Assembly (NCBI GenBank): GCA_029936965.1
Contig: JAPYRG010000008.1
Coordinates: 19,984 to 83,983, forward strand
Length of the DNA stretch: 64,000 bases
Reading direction: 5' to 3'
Source of the DNA: Fidelibacterota bacterium
GTDB lineage: Bacteria; Fidelibacterota; Marinisomatia; Marinisomatales; TCS55
In this document: positions 16,764 to 25,839 of the stretch, in pieces
Layout: the number at the start of each line of letters is the position of its first letter
How positions within the stretch are numbered: the stretch's first letter is position 1
The notes under the pieces: model-generated
What the model was told of the DNA's origin: nothing
The model's database searches: none
The model's input: the letters and a program-made list of their open reading frames with translations, nothing else
Made by a program: the position numbers and the translations under genes

Positions 16764-17552
16764 ATGCTAATTAACAGAATAATTAAACCTGATAGCAATC
16801 TATATAGAGATCTATCAAATAAATCTAAGCAATATGATTATTTCATGAATTGGGATCCCTTACGTTGGTTTGGAGTATGGTGTATGGCTCTAAGTGGTTT
16901 TAATATTGTGAAAGGAAGTGAAAACAGGTATATCTTTTGGGATTGGGACTCTGGTACTGTTTTTTTCTATTTAGTTTTAATTATTGTAACAATATGGACA
17001 GTTATGTCTTCTAATAATCCCAACATACCAAAAAGAATTAATGGTCCAAAATCAGTGTTATATTTTTTTGTTCTTGGTTTAAGTTGTCTAATTCTTGGCT
17101 CCTTAAGTCAAAGTGCGCATATTTATGTTTTTAATTATGTCCCCTATATATTGTATTATTTTGGGGTATTGTTTGTTTTCTCTATCCATATGAAATCAAA
17201 TGATGATCATTCATCATCTATTGTAAATGGAAAAAATAGACTATTAAATTTATTTTTTGCTAGCATTTTAACACTCATTAGTTCTCTGTTAGGATATCAT
17301 CTAGACGATCCTATTATAAGCACCATTTCTACTGTGTATATACCTTTCCTTATTGTTTCAATTATTATGCCTATCCATGTTAGACATTTACAACGTGCTA
17401 GGATGTATGGTTTATTTATCCCTGCAGTTTTTCTATCTATACGGTATCCATGGTTTTTAATTCCATTATGGTCTCTTTTCCTCATTTTAAGAATTTATCA
17501 TTATTTTCGTTTTAACATTGTATTTCCAACATTCGCCGTTGATATCGATTAA
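16764..17552 (+). CDS. Multi-pass membrane protein of unknown function
   Basis: 262 residues with about 7-8 hydrophobic helices (for example FFYLVLIIVTIWTVM, SVLYFFVLGLSCLILGSL, YVPYILYYFGVLFVFSI, FFASILTLISSLLGY, IYIPFLIVSIIMPI-like and WFLIPLWSLFLILRIYHYF). An HVRHLQRARM segment between helices and a WDPLRWFG motif near the N-terminus may be conserved features. No family recognised. Eight bases after the symporter stop, and possibly cotranscribed with it. Confidence 0.7.
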   Translation: MLINRIIKPDSNLYRDLSNKSKQYDYFMNWDPLRWFGVWCMALSGFNIVKGSENRYIFWDWDSGTVFFYLVLIIVTIWTVMSSNNPNIPKRINGPKSVLYFFVLGLSCLILGSLSQSAHIYVFNYVPYILYYFGVLFVFSIHMKSNDDHSSSIVNGKNRLLNLFFASILTLISSLLGYHLDDPIISTISTVYIPFLIVSIIMPIHVRHLQRARMYGLFIPAVFLSIRYPWFLIPLWSLFLILRIYHYFRFNIVFPTFAVDID

Positions 17553-17602
17553 GTACCAATTCTTTTCTTATCTTTTAAATCAAATTTTTGATATTTATTT
17601 AT

Positions 17603-18832
17603 ATGTCGTTTAATAATAGATATGATTTAGCAATTGTTGGCGGAGGTCCTGCTGGAGCAACTGCTGCCCTTTATGCAAACCGATTAGGTTTAAAAGCAAT
17701 TCTTGTTGATAAATCAATTTGGCCAAGGGATAAGATTTGTGGAGATGCTCTCTCTGGTAAAGCTGTTGATATGTTGAAGGATCTAGATATTTTAAGTGAA
17801 ATTAAATTATTAGATGGATCAACAATAAATCGAATAGTGTTTGGTAGTCCAAAAAATAAAATATTTGAAATAGACCTCTCAAAATCTTTGAATGATAGAC
17901 ATATAAGAGAAGGATATGTGATACCTAGAAATACTTTTGATCATTTCCTATTTAATAAAGCTAAGGAAGTTGTAGACGTCTTAGAAGGATTTAACGTTCA
18001 AGATGTGCTTGTAAATAATCAATCAGTGGTAGGTGTAAAAGGACTTAATCAAAAAGGGGAGATGGAAGAGATATTATCCTCCGTTGTACTTGGTTGTGAT
18101 GGATTTAATTCGATTGTTGCAAAAAAATTAAATTTATATAAAATGGATATGAAACATACTGCCTTAGGGATACGCTGTTATTTTGAAGGTGTAAAAGGAT
18201 TGACCGATCAGATTGAATTGCATTTTATTAAGGAGATTAATCCAGGATATTTTTGGATATTCCCGGCAGGAGATGGCATAGCAAATGTTGGTTTAGGTTT
18301 GTCAAAAAGAGATATAAAAAACAATAAAAAAGATCTTGTAAAATTACTTGATGTAGTGACCCAGTTAAATTATTTCAGAGACAGATTTAGTAATGCGAAA
18401 CCATTAGAGAAACCTAAAGGTTGGAATTTACCTATGGGAAGCATTCATAGAAAGAACCATGGGGATGGTTTTATGTTGTTAGGTGATGCGGCTGGGTTAA
18501 TTGATCCATTTACGGGCGAAGGGATTGGCAATGCGATGTTATCAGCAAAATATGCAATAAAAGTACTAAAAGAAGCGATTAATTCAAAAGATACGGGGGA
18601 GAAGAGCTTATCAGCATATGATAAAATGCTATGGGATGAAATTGGTCCAGAATTGGGAATCAGTACGAATCTTCAAAAACTTGCTAGATCAAAATTTCTA
18701 TTGAATTTTGTTATAAATAGGGCTTCAAGAAATGAAAATCTAAAAGATGTTATTGGTGGTATGCTTGCAAATGAAGTTGCGAGGGGGGACTTAACAAATC
18801 CATTATTTTACTATAAGATTCTATTTTCTTAA
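17603..18832 (+). CDS. Geranylgeranyl reductase family FAD-dependent oxidoreductase
   Basis: 409 residues from ATG 17603; an upstream in-frame TTG at 17588 would only add five residues. The Rossmann FAD motif DLAIVGGGPAGATAAL is at the N-terminus, then WPRDKICGDALSGKA with the family's conserved Cys, and the second FAD motif LLGDAAGLIDPFTGEGIGNAM near residue 290. Members reduce isoprenoid double bonds or act as related flavin hydroxylases/halogenases. A quinone or lipid isoprenoid substrate is plausible given ispG and the polyprenyl synthase in the window, but this is inference. Confidence 0.88.
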   Translation: MSFNNRYDLAIVGGGPAGATAALYANRLGLKAILVDKSIWPRDKICGDALSGKAVDMLKDLDILSEIKLLDGSTINRIVFGSPKNKIFEIDLSKSLNDRHIREGYVIPRNTFDHFLFNKAKEVVDVLEGFNVQDVLVNNQSVVGVKGLNQKGEMEEILSSVVLGCDGFNSIVAKKLNLYKMDMKHTALGIRCYFEGVKGLTDQIELHFIKEINPGYFWIFPAGDGIANVGLGLSKRDIKNNKKDLVKLLDVVTQLNYFRDRFSNAKPLEKPKGWNLPMGSIHRKNHGDGFMLLGDAAGLIDPFTGEGIGNAMLSAKYAIKVLKEAINSKDTGEKSLSAYDKMLWDEIGPELGISTNLQKLARSKFLLNFVINRASRNENLKDVIGGMLANEVARGDLTNPLFYYKILFS

Positions 18833-18838
18833 ATATTT

Positions 18839-21637
18839 ATGGAATTAAAAAAGCTACTTAATCAATTAAGGCTTTCAGAGTATATTGCATTTGATTTTGA
18901 GACTACTGGACTGAGTTCGGATGATGATAGAATTATAGAAATAGCGGCCATTAAGTTTATTGATGGGAATCCAGTTGATCGATTTGTTACCTTAGTGAAT
19001 CCACAAAGGCCTATTGATCCATTTATTACAGATATAACAGGTATATCGGATAAAATGGTAAAAGAAGAACCGATAGAATTAGATATCCTAGATGATTTTC
19101 TTGAATTTTTATCTGATTCACCTTTAGTTGCTCATAATATTTCTTTTGATAAGAGTTTTTTAGACGCAATCTGTAAGAGGTATGAAAAGACAAAAAAAAA
19201 TAATCTATTATTTGATACCTTGCAGTTGTCGAGAACATTGCTTTTTTTTCACCCGGTTCATAATCTAGGTAGCATATCAGAATATTTTGGATTGTCATCA
19301 GATGGTTCTCATCGCGCAGAGAAAGACACAGAGAATTGTGGAATGATATTTCAGGAATTAGTATATGAAGCAGCTAGTCACCCATTAGAAACAATATCAA
19401 AAATTTTAGATATAACTTCATCGATAAATGCACCAAATAATGATTTATACTTAAATCTTGCTGAAGAATTGCAACTTATAGGCAATATTGATTCAGGGAT
19501 AACTAAATCAAAAATAGAAAAAACTATTTATAATAATATTTTTAATAATAAAGGGACAAATGATGTTAGAACCATAAGTGTAAGTGATGTTTTTAACGAT
19601 GAAGGTTTACTATCGAATTTAATAGAAAATTATGAATATAGACCTAGCCAAGAAAAATATAGCACTGAAATACAAAAGATAATAAATGGCCAAAAGAATA
19701 TTGGTGTATTAGAAGCTGGAACAGGTTTGGGTAAAACTCTTGGTTATTTATTTCCTGCAATTAAGCAATCCAAAGAAAGAGGGAAATGTGTTTTAATTTC
19801 TTGTCATACTAAAAATTTGCAAGATCAATTATTTTATAAAGATTTGCCTATTTTATCTAATGCATTGGGAGTGAGTTTAAATGCTGCTTTATTAAAAGGT
19901 AGAAGTAATTATATCTGTAAAACTCGATTAAGCTGGTTAATGAATGAAAAAAATAAGATCCTATCTTCAAAAGATATTGAAAGTATTCTTCCATTAATTG
20001 TTTGGTTATCATATACTAACACTGGAGATTTATCTGAATGCTCTGGATTTTGGAACTCAAGACCTGTAAAAATTCCTTCCTTAATTAAATCAGAAAAAGG
20101 TTATTGTACTACAGCAATATGCGGACAAAATGATGGATGCTATTTTGGGAAAATAAGACGAGCAGCTCAAAACACCGAATTACTTGTAATCAACCATGCT
20201 TTATTATTTGCTGAAATTGAATCAGAAGGGATTTTACCTGAGCATGATACAATAATAATTGATGAAGCTCATAATCTAGTTGATACAGCTTATAATCAAT
20301 TACAGAAGTCCATTAATGCAATACCAATAATATCTGCTATTGAAAGAATAGATCCAGAAAATAAATCAGCTACTTACTGGAAAAAGCAATTGGATTACGT
20401 TTCAAGCAAGAAAAAGTCATTATCCAATTTAATTATTGATTTACATGAATTAATTGAACGCTGCAAACTAAAAGCAAATACTTTATTTGATGAAATTATT
20501 TTCAATGTTAAGAGTAGGTTTAATCCCTCATCAAAATATGCAGAAAAATATATTATTTATGATTTAAAAGAAGAATATGGAATATTTAATAATGAGTTTC
20601 AATTATTAAAAGCTGATATTGGATCTATACTAGAGATATTAAGCAGTTTTAATGTGCAAATTAAGAGCATAGATGAAATTAATAGTGAATTTTCTGAAAT
20701 ATTAACTCAAATTGAAAGTCATGTAGATAGTTTAAATATTATTCTAAAATTAATTGATGATTTATCTCAAGATCAAAATCTGGATTGGGTATATTGGCAA
20801 GAAGGGATTTATCGCAAAGGGAAAGATTTAGAATTAGTTCTCTATGGATCTCCAATAGATATATCTAAAAATTTGGTTAAAGAGTTTTTTAACAAGGTTG
20901 ACTATTGCATTTTGACATCTGCCACGCTACGTGTAGATAATTCATTTGAATATTATTTTACTAGGACAGGATTAAATCTTTTGGATATTGAAGATGTTAC
21001 ATCAGGGGTGTTTCACAGTCCATTTTACTATGAAGATCAAGTTACTTATTTTCAATATGCTGGTAGGAATGGACAAGACCCTGTTTTACAAGCAAATCTA
21101 ATTTATGAACTACATAAAAGATATAATAAAAGAATTCTAGCTTTATTTACATCAAAATTTGCATTGACTAATGCATATCAAGAACTTCGTAAGAAACCAG
21201 ATAGTAGGAATATGCCTATTTTTGCACAAATAAGAGGAAGTTCTAGACATTCTATCATTAAAGGAATGCATGCAACAAAAAATGGAATTATCCTTGGTAC
21301 AAATACCTTTTGGGAAGGAATAGATTTGCCAGGAGAATTATTAGAAATTTTAATTCTAGGCAAGCTGCCTTTTGGTGTCCCTACTGAACCAACTACTAAA
21401 GCATTTAGCAATTTACTTGAAAGTCAAAATAGAAATCCATTTCTTGAGTTTAATGTTCCAGAAAGTGTCATCAAGTTTCGTCAGGGTTTTGGAAGACTAA
21501 TCCGAACCACTCATGATAATGGGGTATTCATTGTAATGGACGAAAGAGTAGTAAAAAAACGATATGGAAAATCATTTAGTGACGCAATTCCTTCTGAAAT
21601 GCTTCCCTTTTCAAATATTAATGAGATTCATATATAA
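18839..21637 (+). CDS. dinG: DinG-type helicase fused to an N-terminal DnaQ-like 3'-5' exonuclease
   Basis: 932 residues. The exonuclease domain (1-180) has intact DEDDh motifs: DFETTG, AHNISFDKSFLD and HRAEKDTE. The helicase part has Walker A EAGTGLGKT near 291, DEAH (IIDEAHNL) near 474, and the C-terminal motifs GTNTFWEGIDLPG and RQGFGRLIRT. Cysteines C360, C423, C428 and C434 match the Fe-S spacing of E. coli DinG (last three spaced 5 and 6). Acts on DNA repair or R-loop/replication intermediates by family. The exonuclease fusion is the Firmicutes-style architecture. Confidence 0.93.
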   Translation: MELKKLLNQLRLSEYIAFDFETTGLSSDDDRIIEIAAIKFIDGNPVDRFVTLVNPQRPIDPFITDITGISDKMVKEEPIELDILDDFLEFLSDSPLVAHNISFDKSFLDAICKRYEKTKKNNLLFDTLQLSRTLLFFHPVHNLGSISEYFGLSSDGSHRAEKDTENCGMIFQELVYEAASHPLETISKILDITSSINAPNNDLYLNLAEELQLIGNIDSGITKSKIEKTIYNNIFNNKGTNDVRTISVSDVFNDEGLLSNLIENYEYRPSQEKYSTEIQKIINGQKNIGVLEAGTGLGKTLGYLFPAIKQSKERGKCVLISCHTKNLQDQLFYKDLPILSNALGVSLNAALLKGRSNYICKTRLSWLMNEKNKILSSKDIESILPLIVWLSYTNTGDLSECSGFWNSRPVKIPSLIKSEKGYCTTAICGQNDGCYFGKIRRAAQNTELLVINHALLFAEIESEGILPEHDTIIIDEAHNLVDTAYNQLQKSINAIPIISAIERIDPENKSATYWKKQLDYVSSKKKSLSNLIIDLHELIERCKLKANTLFDEIIFNVKSRFNPSSKYAEKYIIYDLKEEYGIFNNEFQLLKADIGSILEILSSFNVQIKSIDEINSEFSEILTQIESHVDSLNIILKLIDDLSQDQNLDWVYWQEGIYRKGKDLELVLYGSPIDISKNLVKEFFNKVDYCILTSATLRVDNSFEYYFTRTGLNLLDIEDVTSGVFHSPFYYEDQVTYFQYAGRNGQDPVLQANLIYELHKRYNKRILALFTSKFALTNAYQELRKKPDSRNMPIFAQIRGSSRHSIIKGMHATKNGIILGTNTFWEGIDLPGELLEILILGKLPFGVPTEPTTKAFSNLLESQNRNPFLEFNVPESVIKFRQGFGRLIRTTHDNGVFIVMDERVVKKRYGKSFSDAIPSEMLPFSNINEIHI

Positions 21638-21685
21638 TCATGCCTTAGTATTGATTGGCATAGGTTTGCAAAGTTAAATTAATCT

Positions 21686-23209
21686 ATGTCAGCCCTATCT
21701 ATTACTAGGAAAACCTGTCCATTAGATTATTTTTTATCTTGCCTAAATGGGCCAATAAAAGTTCGATTAGATTCTGATTCTAGAAAATCAATTCAACAAT
21801 CTCATAAAATATTTTTAGAATTATTAAATAACGGTGAAAAAATATATGGTGTTACAACTGGCTTTGGAGATTTAAGCTCTATTTCTATTGATGACAATGA
21901 TCAGAAGAAATTACAGTTAAATCTTTTAAGATCTCACGCAACTGGGGTAGGTAAAGCATTTGATTCCGGCGTGACGAGAACAATAATGTTATTAAAATTA
22001 TTAAACTGGTCTAAAGGCGTTAGTGGTGTGAGAACAAAATTAGTCCAGTTACTTAAAGAACTCTTAAACCATGATATTTTACCTGTCATCCCAAGGCAGG
22101 GATCTGTAGGTGCAAGTGGAGATCTTGCTCCGCTTGCTCATATGGCATTGCCTTTAATTGGTGAGGGCTTGGTTAACTTTCAAGAACGTATTATGCCCGC
22201 TATGTTAGCTATGAAGGAAGTTGGGCTTGAGCCAGTTATTCTAGAACCTAAGGAAGGTTTAAGCTTAATAAATGGTACGCAAGTTTCAACTGCTATTGCT
22301 ATAAAAGCTTGTCTCGAGGCTGAAAATATTTTGAAAGTTGCTGATTTGTCAGGAGCTATATCAGTTGAAGCATCATTGTCTTCACGAAGTGTATTTAGAG
22401 CAGAGATCCATAGACTAAAAGATCATCCTGGTCAAAGAATTGTTGCTTCAAATATTTGGAATCTACTTGATAAGAGTGAAATAGTATTATCACATAAAAA
22501 TTGTGATAGGATGCAAGATCCCTATAGTTTCCGTTGTATTCCTCATGTACATGGTATAAGTAGGGAAAATTATAAATGTGTTAAAAAGATTGTGGAGAAT
22601 GAAGCTAATAGTGTTAGTGATAATCCACTAATTATGCCAAATGGAAAGATAATGAATTCTGGACACTTTCATGCTGAATCTATTGCGCAAGCAATGGATA
22701 ATTTAGCGATAGCTATAGCTGAGATTGGATCTATTGCTGAAAGGAGGATTCATTATTTTATGAAAGGTATTGGTGATAGTGTTCCTCCATTTATTGCTTC
22801 AAACCCTGGCTTAGAGTCAGGTTTTATGACAGCGCATGTAACTGCTGCAAGTCTCGTATCTGAAAATAAAGTATTGACACACCCAGCAAGTGTTGATAGT
22901 ATATCCACTTCAGGCGGTCAAGAAGATTTTGTAAGTATGGCTCCATGGGCAGGTAGAAAGTGTCTACGTGTAATTGATAATGTGAGGAATATTTTATCCA
23001 TTGAATTACTTGCTTCCACGACAATTAATGAGTTATTTCATTCTCCATTAAAAATGGCTAATGCTTTTTTACCCGTATTTAAATTAATGAAAAAACATGT
23101 GCATTATTCAAAAACTGATAGGCCACTACACTCTGATATTAAAGTAATAAATGATCTTATTAAGTCTAAACAGATTTTGAAATGTGTTAAAAATTATGAT
23201 ATTGATTAA
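21686..23209 (+). CDS. hutH: Histidine ammonia-lyase
   Basis: 507 residues, the usual size. Deaminates L-histidine to urocanate through the MIO cofactor. The MIO triad Ala-Ser-Gly is residues 143-145 within GSVGASGDLAPLAH, near the Pseudomonas position. The selectivity loop reads LLRSHATGVG; the Ser-His pair points to histidine rather than tyrosine or phenylalanine. No hutU, hutI or hutG lies within the window; guaB follows after two bases. Could serve histidine degradation with the rest elsewhere. Confidence 0.95.
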   Translation: MSALSITRKTCPLDYFLSCLNGPIKVRLDSDSRKSIQQSHKIFLELLNNGEKIYGVTTGFGDLSSISIDDNDQKKLQLNLLRSHATGVGKAFDSGVTRTIMLLKLLNWSKGVSGVRTKLVQLLKELLNHDILPVIPRQGSVGASGDLAPLAHMALPLIGEGLVNFQERIMPAMLAMKEVGLEPVILEPKEGLSLINGTQVSTAIAIKACLEAENILKVADLSGAISVEASLSSRSVFRAEIHRLKDHPGQRIVASNIWNLLDKSEIVLSHKNCDRMQDPYSFRCIPHVHGISRENYKCVKKIVENEANSVSDNPLIMPNGKIMNSGHFHAESIAQAMDNLAIAIAEIGSIAERRIHYFMKGIGDSVPPFIASNPGLESGFMTAHVTAASLVSENKVLTHPASVDSISTSGGQEDFVSMAPWAGRKCLRVIDNVRNILSIELLASTTINELFHSPLKMANAFLPVFKLMKKHVHYSKTDRPLHSDIKVINDLIKSKQILKCVKNYDID

Positions 23210-23211
23210 TT

Positions 23212-24681
23212 ATGCCAAATAAACCCCCATTTATTTATAAATATACTTTTGATGATGTTTTGCTTGTTCCTCAATATTCGCAGGTTTTGCCTAGAGATGT
23301 AGATCTCTCTTCTAAGATCACTAATAATCTAAAAATAAATATTCCGTTATTAAGCGCTGCAATGGATACTGTAACAGAAAGTGAAATGGCTGTTGCATTA
23401 GCAAGGGAAGGTGGCATGGGAGTTATTCATAAAAATCTTTCAATATCTGATCAAGTTGCTATGGTTGATAAAGTAAAAAGATCAGAAAGTGGAATGATAT
23501 TGAATCCTCTAATTATGGATCCAAGTAAGACAATACGCAAAGCAAAAGAAATGATGGATTACTACCATATTAGTGGGTTACCTGTTGTTAAAGATGGGAA
23601 ATTAATCGGTATTATTACTAATAGAGATATTCGTTTTGAAAGGAATTTAGATCTTTTAGTAAGTGATCGTATGACTACAAATAATTTAGTAACAGTACCT
23701 GTAGGAACCACTTTAGATAAAGCAAAAGAAATACTGCAAGAACACCGTATAGAGAAACTATTAGTTGTTGATGGCGATGGTTCTCTTGCAGGTCTAATAA
23801 CTGTAAAAGACATTCAGAAAAAAGAACAATATCCTCATGCGTGTAAGGATGAAAATGGGCGTTTAAGAGTTGCTGCAGCTATAGGAGTTAATGATGAAGC
23901 TATTGAACGCGCACAGGCATTGCAGGATTCGGGATTAGATGCATTAGTAGTTGACACTGCTCATGGTCATTCCTCTGGCGTATTAAAGTTAATTGAAAAA
24001 TTAAAGGTAAATACAGGTTCAATGTCTCTCATTGCTGGAAATGTAGCAACTAAAGAAGGGGTAAAATCTTTAATAGGTGCAGGAGTTGATTGTCCCAAAA
24101 TAGGGATAGGTGCAGGTGCCAGTTGCACAACTAGAGTGGTTGCTGGCGTTGGTGTCCCACAACTATCTGCAATTATGGATTGTGCAGAAGAAGCTGAAAA
24201 AAATAATGCCCCCATTATAGCAGATGGAGGAATACGATATAGTGGTGATATATCAAAATCTATAGCCGCTGGAGCCAGTTCTGTAATGTTAGGAAGCCTA
24301 CTTGCTGGCATGGATGAAAGTCCGGGAGAAAGTATATTATTCGAAGGTAGACAATATAAATCTTATCGTGGCATGGGCTCTCTTGGAGCTATGAAAGAAG
24401 GAAGCGGGGATAGATATTTCCAAGAAGGTGCCGAATCAACAAAATTGGTTCCTGAAGGCATAGAGGGCATGGTGCCTTATAGGGGACCTGTTAGAAATAC
24501 GATTCACCAATTAACGGGAGGCTTAAGGGCTTCAATGGGTTATTGTGGAGCAAACACAATCGCAAATTTTAGTAAAAATAGTAATTTTATTCAAATTACA
24601 AGTGCAGGGATAAAAGAAGGACATCCGCATGAAGTTAAAGTCATTAAAGAATCTCCTAATTACCAAATTTCTGATGAATAA
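23212..24681 (+). CDS. guaB: Inosine-5'-monophosphate dehydrogenase
   Basis: 489 residues. Oxidises IMP to XMP, the rate-limiting step to GMP. N-terminal FTFDDVLLVPQYS-type segment, tandem CBS domains about residues 95-205, then the barrel with DTAHGHS and the active-site Cys305 in GAGASCTTR (most bacterial enzymes read GPGSICTTR here, a small divergence). The flap and monovalent-cation region is normal (EGIEGMVPYRG). The stop lies inside a 10-bp inverted repeat. Confidence 0.97.
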   Translation: MPNKPPFIYKYTFDDVLLVPQYSQVLPRDVDLSSKITNNLKINIPLLSAAMDTVTESEMAVALAREGGMGVIHKNLSISDQVAMVDKVKRSESGMILNPLIMDPSKTIRKAKEMMDYYHISGLPVVKDGKLIGIITNRDIRFERNLDLLVSDRMTTNNLVTVPVGTTLDKAKEILQEHRIEKLLVVDGDGSLAGLITVKDIQKKEQYPHACKDENGRLRVAAAIGVNDEAIERAQALQDSGLDALVVDTAHGHSSGVLKLIEKLKVNTGSMSLIAGNVATKEGVKSLIGAGVDCPKIGIGAGASCTTRVVAGVGVPQLSAIMDCAEEAEKNNAPIIADGGIRYSGDISKSIAAGASSVMLGSLLAGMDESPGESILFEGRQYKSYRGMGSLGAMKEGSGDRYFQEGAESTKLVPEGIEGMVPYRGPVRNTIHQLTGGLRASMGYCGANTIANFSKNSNFIQITSAGIKEGHPHEVKVIKESPNYQISDE

Positions 24682-24699
24682 TATCTGTGATTCATCAGA
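24670..24699. terminator. Inverted repeat at the end of guaB, possible terminator
   Basis: A perfect 10-bp stem, TCTGATGAAT and ATTCATCAGA, with a 10-base loop covers the guaB stop codon. It lies between the convergent guaB and rpsT genes. There is no immediate T run on the + side, so Rho-independent termination is uncertain; it may instead protect mRNA 3' ends. Confidence 0.4.
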
Positions 24700-24722
24700 T
24701 CATATTGTTATTTAAAATCAGT

Positions 24723-24980
24723 TTATTTTGATATTGAATTTAAATGACGAGTAATACGAGATTTTCGTCTGGACGCGGTATTCTTTTTAATTAGACCTTT
24801 ACTAGCAGCTTTGTCAATCTGCTTTACAGTATTTCTATATAAAGTTTCTGCTTCTTTTTGATCACTCATAGAAAGGATTTTTTTTATAGAAGTTTTTAGC
24901 TTTGACATACGAGCAACATTATTCAAGCGACGTTTTTTATCTTGACGCTCACGTTTTATCTGTTGTGGGTGTCTATCCAT
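24723..24980 (-). CDS. rpsT: 30S ribosomal protein S20
   Basis: 85 residues, the normal length, very basic. Typical S20 sequence: N-terminal RHPQQIKRERQDKKRRLNN, KTSIKKIL in the first helix, then VKQIDKAASKGLIKKNTASRRKSRITRHL. Binds 16S rRNA. Alone on the minus strand, convergent with guaB and divergent from the Crp-type gene, so its promoter lies in the 145 bases after 24980. Confidence 0.97.
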   Translation of the reverse strand: MDRHPQQIKRERQDKKRRLNNVARMSKLKTSIKKILSMSDQKEAETLYRNTVKQIDKAASKGLIKKNTASRRKSRITRHLNSISK

Positions 24981-25125
24981 AATTGTTTATTCTTACCTAT
25001 AATTTTTGTTTAATTATTAAAACTTGATCGGGAACTTATTTTGAAACAAGATAGGAGTCAATTTTTTTAAATAAGTTTTTCAATCCAAAATTTTGAATTA
25101 ACGCGTAGAAAACGTATCTTTCTAT

Positions 25126-25806
25126 ATGGATAAAATATCCTTGTTAGAGTCAGTGCCGATCTTCTCAGATTTATCTAAGTCAGATTTGACCAAAATATCT
25201 GATAGAATGACTCATAGAGCATTTACTAAAAATCAGATGATTTTATTAGAAGATGATTTGGGGCAAACATTTTTTGTTATTGCAACAGGAAGCGTGAAGA
25301 TTACTCGGCTTAGTGATGATGGCCGAGAAGTAATCCTCGCAATGTTGGGTGAGGCTGACTTTTTTGGAGAAATGTCTTTATTAGATGGTGATGGAAGATC
25401 TGCTAATGTAGTAGCATTAGAGGCCTCTGAAGTTTTAACATTGGCAAGGAATGAATTCTTAGATATCCTTGAGCAGTATCCAAAAATATCAATATGTTTA
25501 TTAGAAGAACTTACAAATCGTTTACGGAAAAGTGATCAGCAAATAGAAAGCTTATCTCTTAGCGATGTTGAACAACGTATTGGAATTACATTAATTCGAT
25601 TAGCTGAAGAATTGGGTACAATAAAGCAAGGAAGTGTGAAAATAAAAAATTTACCTTTCCAACAAGATATAGCAAATATGGCTGGGACTTCCAGGGAGAC
25701 AGTATCGCGCACTTTTAAACTTCTTGAAGAGAAAGGACTTTTATCTCGCCAAGGTCGTCAGCTAGTTATCTATAATTTCAGTCAGTTTTTTAAAACTTTT
25801 TCATAA
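25126..25806 (+). CDS. Crp/Fnr family transcriptional regulator
   Basis: 226 residues. N-terminal cyclic-nucleotide-binding fold (about 12-120) with FFGEMSLLDGDGRSANV, the phosphate-binding cassette with the Glu, Arg and Ser used for cAMP in CRP. C-terminal winged helix (about 150-220) with QQDIANMAGTSRETVSRTFKLLEEKG as recognition helix. No N-terminal Cys cluster, so it is not an oxygen-sensing Fnr. Nucleotide binding is likely but unproven. It may also regulate its own intergenic region with rpsT. Confidence 0.93.
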   Translation: MDKISLLESVPIFSDLSKSDLTKISDRMTHRAFTKNQMILLEDDLGQTFFVIATGSVKITRLSDDGREVILAMLGEADFFGEMSLLDGDGRSANVVALEASEVLTLARNEFLDILEQYPKISICLLEELTNRLRKSDQQIESLSLSDVEQRIGITLIRLAEELGTIKQGSVKIKNLPFQQDIANMAGTSRETVSRTFKLLEEKGLLSRQGRQLVIYNFSQFFKTFS

Positions 25807-25839
25807 AATAATTATTAAATTAAAAGCTTTTAATATGTA

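Noticed and set aside
24981..25125. Possible tRNA or small RNA in the rpsT-crp gap
   Set aside because: No cloverleaf or strong hairpin could be found; the AT-rich gap most likely holds the two divergent promoters, whose boxes could not be fixed.
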